From an uncultured Gemmatimonadota bacterium (GTDB lineage Bacteria > Gemmatimonadota > Gemmatimonadetes > Longimicrobiales > Longimicrobiaceae): a stretch of 43,309 nt of DNA. The position numbers and the translations under genes were made by a program. Shown one piece after another: positions 7,638 to 14,979 of the stretch; position 1 is the stretch's first letter, and the number at the start of each line of letters is the position of its first letter. Under the pieces are notes generated by a model. The model was not told the origin of the DNA. It did not search any database and saw nothing but the letters and a program-made list of their open reading frames with translations. Where the stretch lies: assembly GCA_902805735.1 (NCBI GenBank), contig CADCTW010000159.1, forward strand, positions 1 through 43,309, written 5' to 3'.

Positions 7638-8795
7638 ATGACGGCCACCGCTTCCGCTGTACCGTCCACCGCCCTGCGGGTCCGAGAGGTCCCGCGGGGC
7701 GAGTCGCTTCGGCCCTTCATCGACCTGGCCTGGAAGATCAACGGCCGCGACCCCAACTGGGTGGCGCCGCTGCGCGTGGCGCTGGAGCCCGCGCTGGACC
7801 GGAAGAAGCACCCCTTCCACAGGCACGCCGACGTGGCCTACTTCCTCGCCGAACGCGGCGTGGAGGTGGTGGGGCGCATCGCCGCCATCGTGAACCACCG
7901 CCACAACGAGTTCCACCAGGACCGCATCGGCTTCTTTGGCCTCTTCGAGTGCGTGGACGACCCCGCCGTGGCCCGCGCGCTGGCCGACGCGGCCGCCGGG
8001 TGGCTCGGGGCGCGCGGGATGGACACCATGCGCGGCCCCATGAACCTCTCCACCAACGAGGAGGTCTCCTCGCCCGGAGTGCTGGTGGAGGGCTTCGACA
8101 CCCCGCCGGCGATCACCATGTCGCACAACCCGCCCTACTACGGCGCGCTGCTGGAAGGGGCGGGGCTGGCGAAGAGCATGGACCTGCTGGCCTACTGGAT
8201 CGGGAGCCCCGTCCCGCCGGAGCGGCTGGTGCGCGGGGTGGAGCGGATGACGCGCCGCGAAGGGGTCACGCTGCGCTCGCTGCGCATGGGCAAGCTGGAC
8301 GAGGAGGTGCGCATCATCCAGGAGGTCTACAACTCCGCGTGGTCGCGCAACTGGGGCTTCGTGCCCATGACCGACGAGGAGTTCGCCTACCTCGCCAAAG
8401 ACATGAAGTCGGTGGTGGACCCGGAGCTGTGCATGATCGCGGAGAAGGAGGGGAAGCCGGTGGGCTTCTCGCTCACCCTGCCGAACCTCAACGAGGCGCT
8501 GCGGCACCTCCCGGACGGCAAGCTCTTCCCCTTCGGCCTCTTCAAGTTCCTCTGGCACAAGCGGAAGATCGGCTCCGCGCGCATCATGACGCTGGGCCTC
8601 AAGCCGGAGTTCCAGACCTCGTCCGGGATCGGCGCCGCCATGTACCTGCGCACCTTCCAGGTGGCCGGCGAGCGCGGCTACAACACCGGCGAGGCCTCGT
8701 GGATCCTGGAGAACAACCTGCTGATGCGGCAGGCGCTGGAGAAGGTCGGCTTCGAGCTTTACAAGACGTACCGGGTGTACGACCGGGCCCTGTAA
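7638..8795 (+). CDS. Long GNAT-like acyltransferase (bacterial ceramide synthase bCerS candidate)
   Basis: The 385-residue protein resembles a family often annotated as N-acetyltransferase or dATP pyrophosphohydrolase. It has INGRDPNWVAPLRVALEPAL near 35-54, KKHPFHRHADVAYFLAERG near 56-74, VVGRIAAIVNHRHNEFHQDR near 77-96, GFFGLFECVDD and a GPMNLSTNEE segment. The C-terminal half carries a GNAT-like EEGKPVGFSLTLPNLN stretch near 272-290 and ASWILENNLLMRQALEKVGF near 352-371. A protein of this family, encoded near spt and cerR in Caulobacter, was shown to be bacterial ceramide synthase, which N-acylates the long-chain base. Placement directly after an spt-like gene supports that role. The assignment rests on recalled motifs and context, not a search. 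Confidence 0.75.
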   Translation: MTATASAVPSTALRVREVPRGESLRPFIDLAWKINGRDPNWVAPLRVALEPALDRKKHPFHRHADVAYFLAERGVEVVGRIAAIVNHRHNEFHQDRIGFFGLFECVDDPAVARALADAAAGWLGARGMDTMRGPMNLSTNEEVSSPGVLVEGFDTPPAITMSHNPPYYGALLEGAGLAKSMDLLAYWIGSPVPPERLVRGVERMTRREGVTLRSLRMGKLDEEVRIIQEVYNSAWSRNWGFVPMTDEEFAYLAKDMKSVVDPELCMIAEKEGKPVGFSLTLPNLNEALRHLPDGKLFPFGLFKFLWHKRKIGSARIMTLGLKPEFQTSSGIGAAMYLRTFQVAGERGYNTGEASWILENNLLMRQALEKVGFELYKTYRVYDRAL

Positions 8796-8801
8796 AGACT
8801 G

Positions 8802-8869
8802 GGCTCACACAGAGACACAGAGGCACAGAGATCACTTCATCTCTGTGCCTCTGTGTCTCTGTGTGAGCC
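8802..8869. terminator. Perfect 31-bp hairpin, CACAGAG family (copy c)
   Basis: 8802-8832 and 8839-8869 are exact reverse complements around the loop CACTTC. The hairpin sits six bases after the GNAT-like stop and abuts the stop of the convergent HTH gene, so it could terminate transcription from both sides. There is no T-run. Confidence 0.75.
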
Positions 8870-9267
8870 TACGCGGAGCGCCGGGTGCGCAGCTCGTGGA
8901 CCCAGCGAGGGTGCTCGCGGCCGCTGGCGTCGTAGCCCCGCGCCAGCGACTCCAGCACCCCGTCGGTGACGGTGCCTCGCGCGCCCGGCGGCAGGTCCTG
9001 GGTCAGGACCGCGAGCGCGTGGCCTACCGCCTCTTCCTCGATGGCGCCCGGGTGGGCGCCGCCGTACTGGAGGTACCACTTCCGGAGCCGCCGCAGGGTG
9101 GGCGAGTACGGCGCGGTTCCCAGCAGGAACTTCTTGAGCCCGGTGGGGCTCATCCCGATCTCACGGGCCACGCGCCGCAACGAGCTCCCCTCCACGCGCG
9201 CGGCCGCCGTGTCGCGCAGGTGGCGGATGTTGGCTTCGTGCGGGTCCCGCGTCCTCTGGTCGTCCAT
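8869..9267 (-). CDS. Small helix-turn-helix protein
   Basis: The 132-residue protein, starting MDDQRTRDPHEANIRHLRDT, has a helix-turn-helix of XRE/lambda-repressor style around residues 33-52: SLRRVAREIGMSPTGLKKFL, where REIGMSPTGLKKF reads as helix-turn-recognition helix. The remaining C-terminal half is helical with no recognised ligand domain. GGAGGGACC precedes ATG 9267 as a good ribosome-binding site; the frame extends further upstream but without such a signal. It is probably a DNA-binding regulator of unknown target. A cluster of AAGTGCGC-like motifs lies just upstream of its promoter and could be its own operator. Confidence 0.75.
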   Translation of the reverse strand: MDDQRTRDPHEANIRHLRDTAAARVEGSSLRRVAREIGMSPTGLKKFLLGTAPYSPTLRRLRKWYLQYGGAHPGAIEEEAVGHALAVLTQDLPPGARGTVTDGVLESLARGYDASGREHPRWVHELRTRRSA

Positions 9268-9323
9268 CACAGGTCCCTCCGTGCTCCGATCCAAGGGGTT
9301 CGTCGGCGTTCTCCTGCGTCCAT

Positions 9324-9351
9324 AGATAATGCCGAACAAAACCCGAAGCAA
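9324..9351 (-). promoter_or_regulatory. Possible promoter of the HTH gene
   Basis: On the minus strand TTGCTT (9346-9351), a 16-base spacer and TTATCT (9324-9329) lie about 57 bases upstream of ATG 9267. This AT-richer stretch stands out in a GC-rich region. Confidence 0.4.
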
Positions 9352-9371
9352 GGCTCTTGCCGCACCGCGTA

Positions 9372-9487
9372 AAAGTGCACGGGGCGCGCACTTGCGACAC
9401 TTTCCCGTCGTCGCGGAACCCTAAGTGCGCGTCCGCCAGCGGCTTCCGAGGTGCCCACTTTGCCATGCCCCTGGCCGAAAGTGCGCG
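9372..9487. promoter_or_regulatory. Cluster of AAGTGCGC-like half-sites
   Basis: Six matches in about 115 bases, in both orientations: AAAGTGCAC 9372, GCGCACTT 9386, ACACTTT 9397, AAGTGCGC 9423, CCCACTTT 9454 and GAAAGTGCGCG 9477. They lie between the HTH gene promoter and the second long-TIR element, and nothing else occupies 9268-9519. They could be repeated operator half-sites, but the binding protein is unknown. Confidence 0.35.
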
Positions 9488-9519
9488 GGGTGGACGATGA
9501 AGGTGTGCGGAGTGAACAG

Positions 9520-9768
9520 GGGCCCTCACCCCCCCGACCCCCTCTCCCGATAACAGGAGAGGCTGCGCCTCTCGTTATCGAGAGCGGGGGCGCATCTTCA
9601 GTGTCGGCGCGTCGGTCCGTTCCGTCGCGTCCGTCGCCCGGCGGCTCCTACCAGGCCGGCGCAGAGTTTCTGCGATGCCGAGGCCCAGCAGGTCCCCACA
9701 GGCGCACCGCCGGGTGGAAATCGCCCCCTCTCCCGTTATCGGGAGAGGGGGTCGGGGGGTGAGGGCCC
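9520..9768. repeat. 249-bp element with long terminal inverted repeats (copy 2)
   Basis: Same family as 4784-4981. Both ends carry GGGCCCTCACCCCCCCGACC (one C shorter in the right arm) leading into CTCTCCCGATAAC-GGAGAG. The left part also holds an extra inverted segment (GAGGCTGCGCCTCTCGTTATCGAGAGC) followed by GGGGCGCATCTTCAGTGTC, which matches copy 1 at GGGGCGCATCTTCCGTGTC. The interior differs from copy 1, as expected for old non-autonomous elements. Confidence 0.75.
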
Positions 9769-9805
9769 TTTCAGCGCGAGCCAAGCTCCCTCAGGTACCC
9801 ACGCA

Positions 9806-10447
9806 TCAACGCCCTTCCTCCCCCACCTGCATCCCGTCGCGCATGAACAGGATGCGGTCGCCCAGGCGCTCGGCCTCGGCCCGGTCGTGGGTGACGAAGA
9901 CGAAGGGGATGCGCCACTCGGCGTGCGCGGCCAGCACCTCGTCCTGGGCGATGCGGCGGGCCGTCTCGTCGAGGGAGGAGAAGGGCTCGTCGAGGAGGAG
10001 GACCTCGGGCTCGGCCATGAGGGCGCGGGCCAGGGCCACCCGCTGCGTTTCGCCGCCGGAGAGCTCGCTGGGGTAGCGGGAGGCCAGGTGGGCGACGTGG
10101 AAGGAGTCCAGGAGGCGCGGAAGGCGCGCGCGCGCCTCGGCCGAGCGCGCCCCGAAGAGCACGTTGCCGTCTACGGTGAGGTGGGGGAAGAGGGCGGAGT
10201 CCTGGAAGACCAGGCCGCAGCGGCGCTCGCGCGGCGGCACCCACACCCGCGGCTCGCGCGACACCAGCACGCGCCCGCCCAGGCGGATCTCCCCGTCGTC
10301 GGGGCGGTCCAGGCCGGCCACCAGGCGCAGCGTCATGGACTTCCCCGCGCCGGAGGGGCCGAAGAGGACGAGCACCTCGCCGCGCACCCGGAAGTCCACG
10401 TCCAGGGTGAAGCCAGGGAGCCGGCGCGCCGCGCGGACGTCCAGCAC
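9806..10447 (-). CDS. modC: Molybdate ABC transporter ATP-binding protein, short form
   Basis: The 213-residue ABC ATPase has Walker A GPSGAGKSMTLR near 34, a Q-loop in CGLVFQDSALFPHLTV, the signature LSGGETQRVALARAL near 130, Walker B VLLLDEPFSSLD and the switch His in FVFVTHDRAEAE. GTG at 10447 is chosen as start because it lies three bases past the modB stop behind a G-rich stretch; no ATG is available nearby. ModC proteins often carry a C-terminal Mop/TOBE molybdate-binding domain, but this one ends after the nucleotide-binding domain. It energises molybdate (or tungstate) uptake with ModB and ModA encoded immediately upstream. Confidence 0.88.
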   Translation of the reverse strand: MLDVRAARRLPGFTLDVDFRVRGEVLVLFGPSGAGKSMTLRLVAGLDRPDDGEIRLGGRVLVSREPRVWVPPRERRCGLVFQDSALFPHLTVDGNVLFGARSAEARARLPRLLDSFHVAHLASRYPSELSGGETQRVALARALMAEPEVLLLDEPFSSLDETARRIAQDEVLAAHAEWRIPFVFVTHDRAEAERLGDRILFMRDGMQVGEEGR

Positions 10448-10449
10448 CG

Positions 10450-11136
10450 CTACCGCCCCCCCGTTCGCTGCCAGCGCGGGGTGCGCCGGCGGGTCCACAC
10501 GTTCAGCCCCACCACCAGCGCCATGCTCAACGCGCTGATCCCCAGCGCGTAGATCCCCGCCGTGCGCAGGTCGCCCGCGTCGGCCAGGAAGTAGATGGCG
10601 AGCGGCACCGTGGTCGTTTCGCCCGGGATGTTGCCCGCCACCATGGCCGTGGCGCCGAACTCGCCCAGCGAGCGCGCGAAGGCCAGCGCCATCCCCGCGA
10701 TCACGCCGGGCCAGGCCAGGGGCAGGGTGACGGCCAGGAAGACGCGCGCCTCCCCCGCGCCCAGGGTGCGCGCGGCGTCTTCCAGGCGCGGATCGACGGA
10801 CTGGAAGGCGGCCTTGGCGCTCTGGTACATCAGCGGGAAGGCGACCACGGCGGAGGCGATGATGGCGGCGTGGATGGTGAACACCATGCGCACGCCGAAC
10901 GCGCTCTCCAGGAATCGCCCCACGGGCCCGTTGCGCCCCAGCAGCACCAGGAGCGCGAAGCCGGTCACCACCGGGGGAAGCACCAGGGGGAGGAGGAAGA
11001 GCCCGTCCACCACGTCGCGCCCGGGGAAGTGGCGGCGCGCCGTCCAGCGCGCGGCCAGCGTTCCCAGCACGAAGACGATGGCGAGCGCGGAGAGCGCCAC
11101 CCGCAGCGACAGCCACACCGGCGTCCAGTCGAACAC
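10450..11136 (-). CDS. modB: Molybdate ABC transporter permease
   Basis: This 228-residue inner-membrane permease has about five predicted helices (around residues 10-30, 45-67, 85-107, 130-155 and 195-218). The EAA-type cytoplasmic loop (EDAARTLGAGEARVFLAVTLP near 119-139) docks ModC. FARSLGEFGATAMVAGNIPGE near 155-175 is a strong ModB/CysT-type signature. It starts three bases after the modA stop and ends three bases before the modC start, giving a compact modABC operon. Substrate is molybdate or possibly tungstate, which sequence alone does not separate. Confidence 0.93.
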   Translation of the reverse strand: MFDWTPVWLSLRVALSALAIVFVLGTLAARWTARRHFPGRDVVDGLFLLPLVLPPVVTGFALLVLLGRNGPVGRFLESAFGVRMVFTIHAAIIASAVVAFPLMYQSAKAAFQSVDPRLEDAARTLGAGEARVFLAVTLPLAWPGVIAGMALAFARSLGEFGATAMVAGNIPGETTTVPLAIYFLADAGDLRTAGIYALGISALSMALVVGLNVWTRRRTPRWQRTGGR

Positions 11137-11139
11137 GCT

Positions 11140-11886
11140 TTACTCCACCCGGAATCCGCGCCGGCGCAGCGCCGCGCGGCCCTGGGGGCCCATCAGGAAG
11201 GCGAAGTAGGCGCGCGCGCCCTCAGGGTTGGGCCCGCCCGCCAGCACGGCGGCGGGGTAGACGATGGGGCGGTGCGACCCCGCCGGTGCCGCCGCCGCGA
11301 TACGCACCCGCGGCGTGACGGCCGCGTCGGTGCGGTAGACGATCCCCGCGTCCGCGTTGCCGGAGGAGACGAAGGCGAGCACCTGGCGGACGTCCTGCGC
11401 GTACACGGCCCTGGCGCGCGCCGCGTCCAGCACGCCCGCCGCCCGCAGCGCCTCCTCCGCGTACTCCCCCGCGGGCACGGAGGCCGGCGCCCCCAGCGCC
11501 ACGCGCCGCACCCCGGCTTTCGCCAGGTCCGTGAACCCGTTCACCGCCCCGCCCTTTGCGGGAACGATCAGCACCAGCTCGTTCCCCGCGAACACGCGGC
11601 GCGTGGCTGTATCCACCCGCCCGGCCCGCGCCAGCGCGTCCATGGGCGCCACGGCGGCGGACACGAAGATGTCCACGGGCGCCCCCTGCTCGATCTGCTG
11701 CCGCAGCGCGCCGGACGCTCCAAAGGTGGTGCGCACCTCCACCCCCGGGTTCGCCTCCTCGTACGCCGCCTCCAGCTCCGCCATCACCTCCCGCAGCGAC
11801 GCCGCCGCGGCGACGGTGACCTGCGCGCGCTCCCCCCCGCCGCACGCGGCCAGCAGCAGGGTGAGCATGATCGGGAGACGGGACAT
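11140..11886 (-). CDS. modA: Molybdate-binding periplasmic lipoprotein
   Basis: The 248-residue substrate-binding protein begins with a lipoprotein signal (MSRLPIMLTLLLAACGGG; lipobox LAAC). ModA family features follow: VTVAAAASLREVMAELEAAY, VRTTFGASGALRQQIEQGAP and VDIFVSAAVAPMDAL, which form the oxyanion-binding cleft. IVYRTDA near 180 and a C-terminal YFAFLMGPQGRAALRRRGF complete the family pattern. It captures molybdate and delivers it to ModB/ModC, encoded directly downstream. Lipid anchoring is common in lineages that lack free periplasmic ModA. No molybdenum-cofactor riboswitch was seen; a CACAGAG hairpin lies upstream. Confidence 0.93.
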   Translation of the reverse strand: MSRLPIMLTLLLAACGGGERAQVTVAAAASLREVMAELEAAYEEANPGVEVRTTFGASGALRQQIEQGAPVDIFVSAAVAPMDALARAGRVDTATRRVFAGNELVLIVPAKGGAVNGFTDLAKAGVRRVALGAPASVPAGEYAEEALRAAGVLDAARARAVYAQDVRQVLAFVSSGNADAGIVYRTDAAVTPRVRIAAAAPAGSHRPIVYPAAVLAGGPNPEGARAYFAFLMGPQGRAALRRRGFRVE

Positions 11887-11910
11887 GGAGCGTCGTTTCG
11901 GGGTGGATAG

Positions 11911-11964
11911 GACAGAGGCACGGAGATGAAGTCATCTCTGTGCCTCTGTGCCTCTGTGTGAGCC
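11911..11964. terminator. Imperfect CACAGAG hairpin (copy d)
   Basis: A short left arm (ACAGAGGCACGGAGATGA) faces a longer right arm (TCATCTCTGTGCCTCTGT...GTGTGAGCCC) around a loop of a few bases. It lies between the DUF4344-like gene stop and the modA start on the minus strand and may terminate the former. Confidence 0.6.
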
Positions 11965-11972
11965 CAGCAGTC

Positions 11973-12788
11973 TCAGTCCTTCAGGTACGGCCCCAGCAGG
12001 CGGTCCCAGCTCCGGGACACGTGCGCGTACTCCTCTTCGCACCCCTCGGCCCGCTCGCCGGGGAGGGTGCCGTCGCTCACCCACTGCGCGTAGCCCTCGG
12101 GGTCCTGCCCGTACACCAGGCAGAGGACGTTGTAGAAGCGCTGCGATCCCAGCGCGTGCTCGTCCGCGAAGTCCAGGCTGTCCAGCTCGTCGTCGTCGGT
12201 GGCCAGCCCCGCGGCGCCGTTCACCGCCGCCTCGCTCCCCTCGTCCGAGCCGTCCACCAGCATCACGGCGGCGAGCTGGTCCACCGCGTCCTCCTCGCGC
12301 CCGGCGATGGGGATGTCCAGCACGTCCACCAGCGCGTGCCCCACCTCGTGAAGCGTGGTGAAGAGGAGCGCGTCGCTCACCGCCTGCGCGCCCTCCTCGC
12401 CGCCGTCCGCCGCCAGCGCGTCGTCCAGCTCCTGCACCAGCTCGTAGCACAGGGATACGGAGCGAGTCTCGGGGTGGTAGTACGCGTTGGGCTCGCCGCA
12501 GCGGTCGAAGCCGATGGTCACGTCGTGCGGAAGGGCGATCCACCCGTTGAGCCACTCCGCCACGTCTTCCAGGAAGCGCGCCTCGCGGAAGTCGTCCTGC
12601 CACCGCGCGTACGTGGAGTCGTCCACGGCGTGGTAGGCCACGCGGAACTTCCCCGCCATCGCGGGCTTCGCGGGCTCGGCGCGCAGGGGGCTCACGGGTA
12701 CGGCGGGTACCTGCGCGGCGGGAAGGTCGCACGAAGCGAGCGCCAGGGCGGCGCCGAGCGCGAGCAGGGCGGAGAGCGGCGAGGGCAT
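11973..12788 (-). CDS. DUF4344-like putative metallopeptidase lipoprotein
   Basis: The 271-residue protein starts with a lipoprotein signal (MPSPLSALLALGAALALASC). It carries a zinc-type motif H147-EVG-H151 in TTLHEVGHALVDVLDIPI, followed about 14 residues later by EEDAVDQLAAVML, whose Glu/Asp residues could complete the metal site. This fits the DUF4344 family of putative metallopeptidases. The segment before it (WLNGWIALPHDVTIGFDRCG, then YYHPETRSVSLCYEL) also agrees, with two Cys that may pair outside the cytoplasm. ATG 12788 is preferred over the longer frame to 12869 because the signal sequence starts there. Substrate is unknown. Confidence 0.75.
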   Translation of the reverse strand: MPSPLSALLALGAALALASCDLPAAQVPAVPVSPLRAEPAKPAMAGKFRVAYHAVDDSTYARWQDDFREARFLEDVAEWLNGWIALPHDVTIGFDRCGEPNAYYHPETRSVSLCYELVQELDDALAADGGEEGAQAVSDALLFTTLHEVGHALVDVLDIPIAGREEDAVDQLAAVMLVDGSDEGSEAAVNGAAGLATDDDELDSLDFADEHALGSQRFYNVLCLVYGQDPEGYAQWVSDGTLPGERAEGCEEEYAHVSRSWDRLLGPYLKD

Positions 12789-12876
12789 GCGGGCCGGCGG
12801 CGGGACAGAGCGGGAGTGTGGTGCGGCTACAAAGGTCGGTACAGCCGGGCGCGTTGTCCAGTCCTTCAACCGATTG

Positions 12877-12905
12877 GCTCACACAGAGACACAGAGGCAC
12901 AGAGA
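12877..12905. repeat. CACAGAG repeat, single arm (copy e)
   Basis: A 29-base arm (GGCTCACACAGAGACACAGA...) in the divergent region between the DUF4344-like and subtilase genes, one of two copies not at a 3' end. No opposing arm is seen. Confidence 0.85.
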
Positions 12906-12981
12906 CAAAATATGAATCGTTTCGCGTCACCTATTAGCGCGCGAGAATCGTATTCGTGATGTAAGCGATATATATTCGGAC

Positions 12982-13011
12982 TTGACGTGAAGAGAAAGCC
13001 GCTGTTACCAT
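12982..13011 (+). promoter_or_regulatory. Probable promoter of the subtilase gene
   Basis: TTGACG (12982-12987), an 18-base spacer and TACCAT (13006-13011) lie about 50 bases upstream of ATG 13060, next to an unusually AT-rich stretch at 12935-12980 (including GATATATATTC) that may help as an upstream element. Confidence 0.5.
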
Positions 13012-13059
13012 CCTCGCGCCGGTTCTTTCGCGGCATTCCCCCATTCCTTTGGAGACCTG

Positions 13060-14892
13060 ATGCGCTCGCTGTTAACGTTTGTTCGCCCGTTGCGGATTGC
13101 TGCCGCTCCTCTGGTGGCACTCTCTCTGCTCGGCGGCTGCACCGATGAGCCGCTCCCGCTGGAGCCCCGCGCGCCGACCGCATCGGCTAGCGTGGCCCCC
13201 TCCACCCTTCGCACTGGCAAGGGCGACCTCATCACCGGCGACGCGGCGGTGTTCGCGGAGGCTCTGAAGTCCATCGGCCCGGACGGGGAGGTTCTCGTCT
13301 GGCTCAAGGAGACCGGCACCGCGCGTCCGTCGGCCGAGTTCCTGGCCAACCTGCCGGGCTCCGCCACCGAGACCATTGCGCTCGCCACGGAAGCCCCGGG
13401 CGCGAAGCGGCGCAGCGACCTGGGCCCCGCGTCCGTGCGCGGCGCCTCCATCGACGCGGTGGTCCGCGCACTCGGCCAGGCCGGTGCGACGAACCCCCGC
13501 CCGATGCAGGTGCTCCCGGTGCTCACTGTAAACCTGCCCGAGCAGGTGCGCCACGCGGCACTGCAGGTGCTGCTTCGCCATCCCAACGTGGACTACGTGA
13601 GCGCCGTGCGCACGCACGCCATCGAACCTTTGGCGAGCCCCCTGGGCACCAATCCCATCGATGCCAAGCACACGGTACACAAGGTTCCGCAGGCGTGGGA
13701 CCTAACGCGCGGGAGTGGGGCGAAGATCGGTATCTTGGATAGCGGGTTAGCGCGCAGCAGCGCAACGGGCGGGTTCCACAGCGATGGGCAGAACTTCGGG
13801 AGCTACGGCATCGTGCCGCTGGGCTTCGTGGACGACGGCTGCAGCAGCACCAGCACAGCCAACAACGGGGGCTGCGTTCCCTGGGACGACGGGTGGAGGA
13901 ACGGCGAGTCGTACCCGCACGGCACCGCGATGGCTGGGCTGGTCGGGCAGAACGACAACGACTACGGTCACGTGGGCATCGCCCCCCAGGCGCTCACCTA
14001 TAGCATGAAGGTGTACTGGAATACGTACATCCACGGACACTGCAAGGACGACATCTTCGGCGATAATCCTTCATGCGTCGAGGAAGACGATCTCGTCCGC
14101 GCGATTGACTATGGCGCGTATCGGCGGCTGCACGTGCTTTCCATGAGCTTCGCGGGCGATTTCGGCGGGGACGTGTACCGCGCCCTGGCCACCGCTCGCA
14201 ACACGTACGGTGTGTTCCTAGTCGCGGGGACGGGAAACACTGTAGGCGGTTCGCCGAAGGAGCCTGCTTCTTATGACGTGGTGATGGGTGTGGCGGGCGT
14301 GGACGCGGCGGGGAACAACATGTATAGCACCGCCTCGCGCGACGTGTCGGGCTACGCCGACGGTATCTCGATGGGTGCGACCTGCTACAAGAACTACTAC
14401 TGCGACGCAGGCAATCCGGGGATCGTCGGAGGGGCGGGGGGCACCTCGGCGGCCACGGCGAACGTGGCGGGCATCGTAGGCTTGGTGCGCTCGTACCATC
14501 CCAATGAAACCGTCGCGCAGATCTGGGAGCGGCTGGTGAACACCGCCGAAGGGCCTAACCGCGTGGTGAACGCGTACGCGGCCATCACCTACCAGCGGCC
14601 GCTCTCGGTGAGCATCTCCGGCCCCTCGACGGTTCAACCGTATGATTACGGCACCTGGTACGCCACGCGCAGCGGCGGCGTGGGCCCGTACGCCTACACC
14701 TGGTACCGCGATGGCGTAGCCGTGGGGACTGGCGAGACGTACAGCGAAACCGTCGGTGAGACGAGCTTCCAGCTCCAGGTGACCGCGACCGACGCCCTGG
14801 GCGCCTCCGCGACGGCGGGGATGTACGTCTCTGTGCAGTACCCGATCGAAGAGTGCGGCGACCCCAACCAGCCGCGGCAGATCTGCCCGTAA
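13060..14892 (+). CDS. Subtilisin-like serine protease (S8), lipoprotein, with C-terminal Ig/PKD-like domain
   Basis: The 610-residue exported protease has a lipoprotein signal ending LSLLGGC (Cys27). A propeptide-like region (about 30-205) includes an inhibitor-I9-like end (LRHPNVDYVSAV). The catalytic triad is D227 in IGILDSGLA, H287 in YPHGTAMAGLVG and S463 in GGTSAATANVAGIVG; the oxyanion Asn is probably in VAGTGN near 392. Several Cys in the catalytic domain (around 263, 272, 327, 337, 447 and 452) suggest disulfides. Residues about 520-600 are a beta-sandwich-like domain (PYAYTWYRDGVAVGTGETY). The gene has its own promoter and ends 12 bases before a perfect hairpin. It is probably a cell-surface or secreted protease; the target is unknown. 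Confidence 0.92.
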   Translation: MRSLLTFVRPLRIAAAPLVALSLLGGCTDEPLPLEPRAPTASASVAPSTLRTGKGDLITGDAAVFAEALKSIGPDGEVLVWLKETGTARPSAEFLANLPGSATETIALATEAPGAKRRSDLGPASVRGASIDAVVRALGQAGATNPRPMQVLPVLTVNLPEQVRHAALQVLLRHPNVDYVSAVRTHAIEPLASPLGTNPIDAKHTVHKVPQAWDLTRGSGAKIGILDSGLARSSATGGFHSDGQNFGSYGIVPLGFVDDGCSSTSTANNGGCVPWDDGWRNGESYPHGTAMAGLVGQNDNDYGHVGIAPQALTYSMKVYWNTYIHGHCKDDIFGDNPSCVEEDDLVRAIDYGAYRRLHVLSMSFAGDFGGDVYRALATARNTYGVFLVAGTGNTVGGSPKEPASYDVVMGVAGVDAAGNNMYSTASRDVSGYADGISMGATCYKNYYCDAGNPGIVGGAGGTSAATANVAGIVGLVRSYHPNETVAQIWERLVNTAEGPNRVVNAYAAITYQRPLSVSISGPSTVQPYDYGTWYATRSGGVGPYAYTWYRDGVAVGTGETYSETVGETSFQLQVTATDALGASATAGMYVSVQYPIEECGDPNQPRQICP

Positions 14893-14904
14893 GCCGCCAC
14901 CAGC

Positions 14905-14974
14905 GGGCTCACACAGAGACACAGAGGCACAGAGACGACTTCGTCTCTGTGCCTCTGTGTCTCTGTGTGAGCCC
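14905..14974. terminator. Perfect 34-bp hairpin, CACAGAG family (copy f)
   Basis: 14905-14938 and 14941-14974 are exact reverse complements with a two-base gap (CT). It lies between the convergent subtilase and unknown-lipoprotein genes and is the longest perfect stem in the window. Confidence 0.78.
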
Positions 14975-14979
14975 CTTTA

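Noticed and set aside
8802-8869. Protein N-terminal extensions beginning MPLCLCVS or MSLCEP
   Set aside because: These arise from translating the CACAGAG repeat arms and recur beside unrelated genes, so they were not used as starts.
11887-11972. Molybdenum-cofactor riboswitch upstream of modA
   Set aside because: The gap is short and filled by the CACAGAG hairpin; nothing resembles the riboswitch fold.
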